This document shows positions 7,302 to 15,900 of a stretch of 20,673 bases of DNA, one piece after another. The position numbers and the translations under genes are program-made. Source of the stretch: a virus. The DNA lies in IMG/VR virus record IMGVR_UViG_3300032294_000784, positions 1-20,673 of that record. One strand, 5' to 3'. The notes below the pieces were generated by a model. The model was given only the letters and a program-made list of their open reading frames with translations, made no database searches and was not told the origin of the DNA. The first letter of the stretch is position 1. Each line of letters begins with the position of its first letter.

Positions 7302-8347
7302 GCATCTTAAGATCAAAACACAGCGGTTGGACCCATGAAGGTCGACGTACTCCATATTTTGGTGGGGGCGGTGGCGGCAGTCAACCTACAACTTCTACTA
7401 CCCAGACAGCTAACATCCCTGAGTATGCTCGCCCGTATGTGGAGAACATGCTGGAGTCTACTCAGAAACAGATTTACACATATAACGACCAAGGACAACA
7501 GACTGGCTTTAGACCTTATCAGCCTTACAGCACAAACCCAAGTGACTATGTAGCGCCGTTTAGCCCCATTCAACAACAAGCTCAAGCAGGTGTTGCTAAC
7601 TTACAAACACCTGAACAATTTCAAGCAGCTACTGGATTAGCAGGTGCTTCTGGCTTAGGTTCTCTTGGTTTGGCTCAACAGGCTATGGGCGCTGGGCAAC
7701 AGTTTGCACAACAAGCTACAAACCCATATGCCGTGCAGCAATACATGTCGCCATACATGCAAAATGTGGTGGACTATCAGAAATCACAGGCGTTACGGGA
7801 TTATCAACTGGCTGCCCCAATGCGGGCTAGACAAGCCGTTGGTGCTGGTGCGTTTGGTGGTAGCCGTCAGGCAATTATGGAAGCTGAAGCCGAACGTGCT
7901 TTAGGTAGCCAATTACAAGGCATTGCCGCAACAGGTTCACAGAAAGCCTTTGAAGATGCACAACGCCAACAACAGTTTGGTGCTAACTTAGGTTTACAGG
8001 GTATCGGTGCTGGACTGCAAGGCATGGGTCAAGCTACTCAAGCCGCTGGTGCTTTAGGGCAGTTAGGTCAGCAACAGCTTGGTGCACAGACAGGCATATT
8101 GAATTTACAAAGCCAAGTGGGTGCACAGCAACAAGCGCAAGAGCAACAGAAAATTAATCAAGCTATTCAAGATTACGCTACTGCACAGCAATATCCGTAC
8201 ATGCAACTCGGCATTATGAACGCAATGCTTAGGGGTTTACCCTTACAAAGTACTACGACGCAGTCGTATCAAGCCCAGCCTAGTACTGGGCAACAGCTTT
8301 TGGGCTATGGTCTTGGCGCATTGGGCGCTTATAAAGCATTTAGTTAA
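7298..8347 (+). CDS. Gln/Ala-rich phage virion protein, candidate ejection protein
   Basis: This 349-residue protein belongs to a type common in environmental podoviruses, known to me only as virion-associated or hypothetical. After a basic start there is a Gly6 run (residues 22-27) and a Thr/Gln linker. A conserved-looking block, IPEYARPYVENMLESTQ (40-56), follows, then a Tyr/Pro-rich stretch with DYVAPFSPIQQQAQ. The centre holds MSPYMQNVVDYQ and, at about 181-205, a GAFGGSRQAIMEAEAERAL helix that I recall as recurrent in such proteins. Residues about 200-320 are Gln/Ala/Gly-rich helix with heptad-like repeats, ending in a small hydrophobic GLGALGAYKAFS. There is no enzyme motif or signal peptide. 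The position, overlapping a GNAT-like gene by ATGA and followed by two further large low-complexity genes, fits an internal ejection protein of the P22 gp7/gp20 class. This is inference from context. Confidence 0.55.
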   Translation: MSILRSKHSGWTHEGRRTPYFGGGGGGSQPTTSTTQTANIPEYARPYVENMLESTQKQIYTYNDQGQQTGFRPYQPYSTNPSDYVAPFSPIQQQAQAGVANLQTPEQFQAATGLAGASGLGSLGLAQQAMGAGQQFAQQATNPYAVQQYMSPYMQNVVDYQKSQALRDYQLAAPMRARQAVGAGAFGGSRQAIMEAEAERALGSQLQGIAATGSQKAFEDAQRQQQFGANLGLQGIGAGLQGMGQATQAAGALGQLGQQQLGAQTGILNLQSQVGAQQQAQEQQKINQAIQDYATAQQYPYMQLGIMNAMLRGLPLQSTTTQSYQAQPSTGQQLLGYGLGALGAYKAFS

Positions 8348-8350
8348 GGA
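8346..8350 (+). promoter_or_regulatory. Ribosome binding site of the gene at 8357
   Basis: AAGGA lies six bases before the ATG at 8357 and overlaps the last bases of the previous gene. It is one of the best ribosome sites in the late unit. Confidence 0.65.
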
Positions 8351-8356
8351 TTTACT

Positions 8357-9913
8357 ATGGCTATTCCTTCCGCACCCGCAACGTCGCCAGCCATGGCTGC
8401 TGGACGTGGTTCTCCTAATCCCATGCCAGCAGGGTTATCTGCACTATTAAAGCCTGACTCTACGCCTCGTGGCATGCCATCGGGAAGCATTCAGCAGATT
8501 ATGAACACCGCTCGCAAAATGAGCGACTCGCAGTTGGCTGATGTGTTGGCTGGCAAAAGCATAGATGTTCCACAGTATGTTGCGATGACCGAAGCTATGG
8601 GACGTAAGAAGCTACGCACTGCCATGCAGGGCGCTCAAGCACAAGCCCAGATGCAACAGCCTAGCGTTAAAGATAAGTTGATGGCTGAAGAAGCCGTTAG
8701 TCCCATGATGGGACAACCCATGCAAGGGCAGATGCCTGTAATGGCTGCCGAAGGCGGTTTGGCTAGTTTGCCTGCTCCCAATATGGACACTGTTGATATG
8801 GCTGACGGTGGGATTATTGCGTTTAACGGCGAAGATAACGAGCAAATAGTTAAAGATAAAGAAGGGCGTAATTTCTTTGAGCGTCTACGAGATAGCCTAT
8901 ACACTCCTTCGGAAACGTATTTATCAGACATTATGCGGGGTAAAAAAGCTACACCACCTCCGGGCAATAAAGTCACAGAAAAAGACGTAGATTTAATGCG
9001 TCAAGGTAAAACACCGCCTGTAATGCCACAAACACCAGAGCAATTACGTGAGTTACAAAGAGAATCTACCAGAGGTATTCGTGCTCCTTTAGCTAATTTA
9101 CCTGTTGCCGCTGCTCCTGCCGCTCCTGCTGCCGCTCCTGCTGCCGCTCCTGCTGCCGCTCCTGCCGCTGTTCCCGGTGCCGGTGCCGCTGCTTCTCAAA
9201 CTAGTGGTATGAGCGGGCTTCAGTCTTATTTAGATGCAATAAAAGCAAACCAACAAGACTACTACAGCAAGCTTGAAGGTTTGGGCGCTAAACAGCGTGA
9301 AGGTCTTGCGCAGTTAAAAAGACAAGGTGGTGGCGAAGCGCTTATGAATTTAGCTCAAGGTATATTAAGCAAGCCTGGTTTAGCGGCTGGTATAGCTGCT
9401 GGTTTACCCGGAGTTACTCAAACTGCCGCAGCATCTCGTAAAGAACAACGTGCGGTTGAAGGTCTTGCTAACGACTACGACATGAACTTGGCTAAAGCTC
9501 GTGCTGCTGACGCTAAAGGTAATACAGAAGCTGCTCTCAGATATATGCAGTTGGCTGATGATGCTAAATATAAAGCCGCTGACATTAATTACAAAATGGC
9601 TTCGCTTAATAGAGATCCTGAAGCAGTTCGTTATCTTAGAGCATTAGCAAAACCCGGCGAAAGTTTGAGCGATACTTTTGCACGTGTAGAAGGAGTTAAA
9701 GGTAAAACTAATTTATACTCGATTGACAAAGCTACGGATGATTACAATAAAATTATGGAAAATCCTGTAAGCAGTGAAGCCAAAAGACTTAAAGCAGCAG
9801 GCATTACAACGCCTTTTGCGTATCAACAATATGTTTTAAACCAAGGTAGTGGTGGCGGGTTCGATCTATCCGCGGCAGCAAGAGCTGAATTAGAGCGCAG
9901 AAAAAAAGAGTAG
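8357..9913 (+). CDS. Low-complexity phage virion protein with Ala/Pro linker
   Basis: This 518-residue protein is not assigned to a named family. Residues 1-45 are Pro/Ser/Ala-rich and probably disordered. Residues about 46-90 form a small helical domain (QQIMNTARKMSDSQLADVLA, then YVAMTEAMGRKK). Met/Gln-rich sequence follows, then two GG motifs (MAAEGGLASL at 129, MADGGIIAFN at 148). An amphipathic segment with FFERLRDSLYTPSETY comes next, then an Ala/Pro linker at about 249-280 made by a 12-base tandem repeat. The last 230 residues are helical: SGMSGLQSYLDAIKANQQDYY, a GGGEALMNLAQGIL segment, and a tetratricopeptide-like ANDYDMNLAKARAADAKGN region. It may be an ejection protein or scaffold that lines the particle core. 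A strong ribosome site supports the start. The gene lies directly before the giant protein gene, separated by 41 bases. Confidence 0.55.
   Translation: MAIPSAPATSPAMAAGRGSPNPMPAGLSALLKPDSTPRGMPSGSIQQIMNTARKMSDSQLADVLAGKSIDVPQYVAMTEAMGRKKLRTAMQGAQAQAQMQQPSVKDKLMAEEAVSPMMGQPMQGQMPVMAAEGGLASLPAPNMDTVDMADGGIIAFNGEDNEQIVKDKEGRNFFERLRDSLYTPSETYLSDIMRGKKATPPPGNKVTEKDVDLMRQGKTPPVMPQTPEQLRELQRESTRGIRAPLANLPVAAAPAAPAAAPAAAPAAAPAAVPGAGAAASQTSGMSGLQSYLDAIKANQQDYYSKLEGLGAKQREGLAQLKRQGGGEALMNLAQGILSKPGLAAGIAAGLPGVTQTAAASRKEQRAVEGLANDYDMNLAKARAADAKGNTEAALRYMQLADDAKYKAADINYKMASLNRDPEAVRYLRALAKPGESLSDTFARVEGVKGKTNLYSIDKATDDYNKIMENPVSSEAKRLKAAGITTPFAYQQYVLNQGSGGGFDLSAAARAELERRKKE
9121..9168 (+). repeat. 12-base tandem repeat encoding Ala-Ala-Pro-Ala
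   Basis: Unit CGCTCCTGCTGC is present three times without change (9121-9156) and a fourth time with one mismatch (9157-9168); a degenerate copy lies just before. Being a multiple of three bases, copy-number changes would lengthen or shorten the Ala/Pro linker without breaking the frame. Confidence 0.85.
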
Positions 9914-9954
9914 TAAAACACAATTTAACTTAGCTTTTAAAGAAAGCCATTAGT

Positions 9955-12900
9955 ATGGACTTGAGCAGACTTTCAGACGACGACCTACGCGCACTAAGCG
10001 CTAATAATTTAGGGGCTATGTCGGATGCGGGTTTAAAGCTCATAGCCGCTGGTGGGCAAGAAGCTCCTAAGAAAAAAGGTATTGGCGCTGCTTTAGCTCG
10101 TGGTACTGAATCGTTTCTTGGTGCTGGACAAACATCGCTTGAGTCAATAATTGACGCTGATAAAGCTGCCAAAAAAGGTTTACGTAGAGAAGAAGCGCTG
10201 GGTGCAAAGTATGCGGATCAAATTGGTTTAGACAAACTTAAAGAAGCGTACGAAAAAAAGGGCATTACTGGGGCTATTGGAGAAGTTGGTCGCCAAGTAC
10301 CTTTAGCTTTAGCAGAACAAGCGCCTAATATTGCTGCGTCTATTGCCAGCGCTAAACTTGGTGCTGTAGGTGGTTCTGCTTTTGGTCCTGTTGGTACTGT
10401 TGTTGGTGGCGGTTTAGGTGCTTTAGCGCCTTCTGTTTTACAGCTATTTGGTTCTAACGTTCAAAGACAAGCGGCAGAGCAAGAAGCTGCCGGTAAACCT
10501 GTAGACATTAATGTAGGTAAAGCCGCTGCCGCAACCGCAGTGCAAGCCCCTCTTGATGTAGCCGCTACCTTTATCCCTCTTGGTGGACGTATTGCAGGTA
10601 AAGTATTTGGTCCAGAAGTTGAAAAATTGCTTTCCCGTGGCGGTACTAAAGCCGCTGAAAAACTAGCTCAAGAATCATTAACTAAAACTCTTGCTAAAGG
10701 TACGGCTTTTGGTGCGGCTGTTGAAGTACCAACAGAAATTACTCAGCAGATGCTTGAGCGGTATCAAGCCGGGCTACCCCTTACTACCCCCGATGCTTTA
10801 AAAGAATATGGCGAGGTTGCATATCAGTCTGGTTTACTTGGTCCTATTGGTGCTGTTGGTCGTGTATCTCAAAGAAGCGGTGCACGGGCAGAAGTAGAGC
10901 AACAAAAAGAAATTGAGCGTGTAAAAGCAGCAGAAGAGCAAGCACGCCAAGACCAAATTGTTGCTGACGAAAAAGCACAAGCAGACCTAACTAAAGCACA
11001 GGCAGAAACAGGACAGCTATTTGGTGAAGCAACTCCAGAAGCCAGCGCTTATACACCCCCTAAAGCGCCCAGTACATTAACTGTACGCGAAAGAGAATAC
11101 TCACAGATTGCAGATTTAGAAGCGCAAGCCAAAGCTACAACAGACCCTGTTGAAAAGAAAAGACTAGAAACAGAAGCGGCACGTTTAAAAGAACAGCCCA
11201 GTCAACGTGCACAGTTACTAAAAGACGCTGATACATACGACAAGCAGTTGCTAGATATTGAAAAGCAACGTGATGCTGCCGCTGAAAAGGGTGATTTTAA
11301 GCAATTTGCCACTTTGGATGCACAAGCTAGAGCGCTGGAAGAAAGTCAGAAAAAAATAAACGCAGCTTTAAAAGAAATGCCTGTTGAACTAACTCCTGAA
11401 ATGGAGATGGCTAAGCTCCGTGGTGAGCAAAAAAGTTTAATTAAGCAGTTGCAGGGCATGACAGGCCCATCTTATGACGCTAAAAAAGCCGCTACTGTAA
11501 CAGCTAAGCTAGAAGAAATTGACAAGCGCATTAACGAGATTGCTCCTGCTGCCGGTCAAATGGATTTGTTTGATGAAGCGCAGATTGGCGCTGAGCAACG
11601 TGCTGCGGTGCAACAACAGAAAGAACAACGTGCCCAAGAGCAAGAAGATTTTTTTGCTCAAACTAAAGGGCGTGAAGTAATTGATGAAGATGCAATGAAG
11701 CGGTATCAAGAAGGGCTGCAAGAATTAGAAGACGCTTACGCCGCCGGTGCTGACGAGCGTATTGTTAATCAGCTTATTGAAAAGTTACAGCAAATTGCTC
11801 AAGAAAGAGACCAGTCTTTAGCTAAAAGTCAAAGCACACCGACTGGCGAAGAAATGGAAGTTGCTGTTGAAAAAGAACAGCGGATAAAGCGGGCTATTAA
11901 AGAAGAGGAAAACAAACTCTACGACGCTAAAACTAACGAAGAAGTAGCCACAATTAGAGCTAATGTAGATGTTTTAAAACGTCGTTTAGCTAGTATGCGC
12001 ACCGAACGCGCCATACCTCAACCTGAAAATATTGAACGGCAAGCCAAAACAGATCAAACTGAAGCAGTTCGTGACGCCGTTGAAGCAACTCGTGCTATTT
12101 TGTCTGGTGATTATTTTAATAGTTTTAATGTAGATGCTGCTTCGTCGTTAAAATCAGGACTTGAAGCAGACATACAAGACGCTGGCGCTCTCTACACTAA
12201 AGCAGCAATCGCTGAGATTAACAATACAAGACAAAAGAATAAACAAACACAGTTAACTACTGATGAGGGTTTGCGTTTAGCCACGGCTATTCGTAGTCGG
12301 TTTGCATATCTTTCCAAAGATCCTACATATCTTGCTGAAAAAGTAAGAGAAAAGAACCAAAAAATATTTGAAGATTCTTTAGAAAGAATTAAAGATACGT
12401 TCCGCAAAGGTAAGTCAACAGTACAAAAATCTGTTCCTGTATTAAAACAAGAGCGTGATGTTCTTGGAATGTTACGCAAAGAAAAAGCTAAAAAAGAACC
12501 TGACCAAAAACGTATTGCGCAAATAGAAAAAGAAGTTGCCGCACGTAAGGCAGAAGAAACCAAAATTGAAGCGCAAAAAGAAAAACAAGAAACTATTGAT
12601 ATGGAGCGTTATGCTCCGTCAGGAATTAGCCCAGATCAAAAAGATTTATTTAGTGAAAAAGACCTTGAGCCAATTGCAATTGTACGGGCTACACCAGCTA
12701 ATTTTTTGCGGTTTGTAAATATTCAAGCAAACCGTTTTGAAAAAATTAAGAAGATAGCTGAAGATGCAATAAAAAAACCAATGCAAAAAGTAAAAGTTTT
12801 GTTTGGTGAAAAATATGCAAAAGAATTTGGTGCTTTAGAAAATATACGTTTGCAGCTAGAAAATGAAAATAAAAAAATAGCACCTGAACTTTATACTCCA

Positions 12901-15900
12901 AGTGAAGCAGATATTAAACGTTACTCTAAAGCGTTTATTACTGCACGTATTGAAAAAGCAAAAAATATTCGTGAAAAACATTTTGCAAATATAAAAAATT
13001 TAGAAGACAGACAAAAAGAAATATTAGAAAAACTTCGTGGTACCGAAACTACTGCGCCTGTTGAAACGCTTGCTTCTAAAGTTGCAGCGCAAAGACAATT
13101 TGTATTTGAAGTTATAAAAGCTGACGAATTTGCAAGTAACTTAAAAGAAAATGCTACTCAACTTTGGCAAGCACGTGGAAAAATTGTAAAAGCTTTAGAA
13201 AATGCTACAAAAAAAGAACGTGCAATTTATGAAAAAGCATTAGCCAAACTTGATGAACAAGCTCCACAAATTAAAAACGCTATTGATTCTTTGCATGCAA
13301 GGGCTAACGAATTACTAAATGCTAATTTAAAAACAGAAAAAGCAATACTAAAAGGACTTGAGAAAAAACTTGCAGATTCTCAAAAAGGTACTCCTGCGTC
13401 AATAAAATTTAAGAAAGAAGCAGATGAAGCAAGGGCTCGTATAGGTAAAGCCGAAGCAGAAAAAGAAAGAAACCTAGAGCGTCAAGCAAAAGAAAAGCGT
13501 GATTTAGAAGAGAAACAAGCCGCAGCACTTAAAGCGCTGCCGTCTACACGTCAAGAAATTATTGAGACAACCGCACGGCTACCGGGCGAAAAAGAAGTTG
13601 TTAAGCAAAAACGTGTTGTTAAACGTGAAACGCCTAAAACAGCAGCTGAAAAACGTGCAGAAATGATTGCGGAAGAAAAAGAAGCCGCTAAAGAACGTCA
13701 AGCTATTCGTGAGCAAGTTAAACGTGGTTTAACACCACAGCAAATGGAAACTGAGGTTAAGAAATTTAGAGCCGCAGCCGCAGAAAGCCGTAAGAAAGGC
13801 AATGAAAAACAAGCTAAGCGTCAAGAAGACGCTGCCAACGCATTAGAAAAACAGCTTAAGAGTAAGATGGCGCAAGCCCGTATGGCAATGACTGGCGCTA
13901 AAGACACAAAAACTGCGCAGCCACCTAAGATGAAAACAGGTGTAGCCAAAGAACCCAAGGCAAGAAAAAATATTGATTACGAACAAGAAGCCCTTGACGC
14001 AGGCGTTAGCCGTGAAGACTACGAGTTTGTAGAGCAAGGATTGGCTTTTGGATTTAAGGCTCGTGCCGAAAGCGCACCGGCTACAAAAGGTACTGTAACT
14101 CAGGCTGACGTTAAGAGAGAGCTTGCCAAGACCAAAATGCCTAAAGGCTTAAAGATTGTGGTGTTTGATAAGCTACCCGGCGCATTGGCTGAAAAAATTC
14201 AAATGGCGGGGCATAAGCCTAGTGAAGTGCGTGGTGGTGTTCTGCCTGACGGAACTGTGATATTTGTTGCTGAAAACCACAAAGACTTAAACGACGTCAA
14301 AGAAACGATTGCCCACGAATTGGTAGGTCACTTGGGCGTAGAAGGTCTGCTTGGCGAAGCTGGCATGAAAGCATTGGCTAAACAGATTCAGAAGACTGAC
14401 AACAGCGTGTTTGAGTTGGCTAAGAAGCTTGGAGTGTTTGATGATGTGCTAGCTACATACGCTAATGCCCGCCGTACCAAGTCTGAAGAAGCTTCCGTAA
14501 CGGATGCCGTACGTGAATTAATTGCGCACGTTGAAGAAGCAAGACCGACTAGAAGCCTGTTGGAAACAGCTAAGGCGTTTATTAAGGCTTTGGTTGGTGC
14601 TGTCCGTGCTGCGCTACGTAAGCGTGGTGTGGATTTAGAGATTTCTACCAGCGATATTTACAAGTTACTGCGTGATGCTCGTAAAAATTTTGAAGAAGGC
14701 TCGCCCGGTGCTTACGTAAATAAAGATGGCGACATTGTTTTCCGCACTGCACCTGCTCAAGCTAATGCAGGGTTTGCTGACGTGCTTAGTTCTCTTGATG
14801 GCGTTATTGCCCAACAAAAATCGTTAAAAGACAGAATTCTTGGCGAAGCTACTGGATTGATCTTTAAGACCAAATACATAGACCGTTTTGCCCCTGTGCA
14901 AGCTGTTGCTAACAAGATGCAGGATTCTTTAAAAGCAACACAGTTAATGTATTTTTTGCGCATGCACGATCAGCGTATGGCGTTTAACAGCGAGATTGCA
15001 TCGAATGGTCCGATTGATTTAAAGCCTGCCAAAGATGGCAAAGGTTTAGTAATTGAAAGCACACCCGGTGCTAACCTAAAAGATATGGCTGCCGCACTTA
15101 AAGACGCTGACGTTGGTAATACTGAAGCTACTGTGCGCATCTTTACTTTGTATTTGGCAGCTAAACGTGCCAAGCGTGTTGGTTTAGATAAATTAAATTT
15201 TGGCGGCAAAGTTACACAAAAAATGCTTAATGACGCTGATAAAGCCGTTAATGCTAGCCCCAAAACCAAAGCCGCCTTTGAAAAAGCCGCAGGAATTTAT
15301 GCTAAATATAACGAGGGCTTAATTAACTTTGCCGTTAAGACGGGCGCTTTGAGTAAAGATCTTGGTAAGCAGTTGCTAAAAGACGGCGACTACGTACCGT
15401 TCTACCGCCAGACTTCTGACGGCTCGGTGTTCCTAGATATAGGTGGTGCGCCTGCTATTAAGATTGGTAACTTAAAAGATCAGCCATATCTGCATGAGTT
15501 AGTTGGCGGTGATCAGCCGATTTTGGACGTATTTACCAGCGCATTGCAAAACACATCCATGCTCACAGACATGGCTTTACGTAACTTAGCAACTCGCAAC
15601 GTGGCGTATGCCTTGGGAGATATGGGTCTGCTTAGAGTAGGCGAAAAAGAAAAAGGTAGTGGCATCCGCAAAGGCGATGGTCCAAGAAGCCCGACAGTTA
15701 TTCGTTTCAAGATGGACGGAGAAAACTATTACGCAGATGTAAATACAGAAGCCGCAGGTGTGCCTGCTGAGTTATTGGTCAAAGGTTTAGAGGGCGTAAA
15801 TACAGCCCTGCCAAATGCCGTGAAATTAATGAATGTGCCTGCCAACTTATTGCGCAAATGGGTAACAAGAAACCCAGCCTATGCGTTGCGTCAGGTTATT

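Noticed and set aside
8635-8976. 113-residue minus-strand frame inside the gene at 8357
   Set aside because: Shadow of the coding frame, overlapping a second minus-strand shadow; no upstream signals.
9106-9180. Short direct repeats as a CRISPR-like array
   Set aside because: The repeats are contiguous 12-base units in a reading frame with no spacers.
12192-12563. 123-residue minus-strand frame inside the giant gene
   Set aside because: Opposite-strand shadow of a strongly coding region; no ribosome site and unnatural Ser/Leu/Arg composition.
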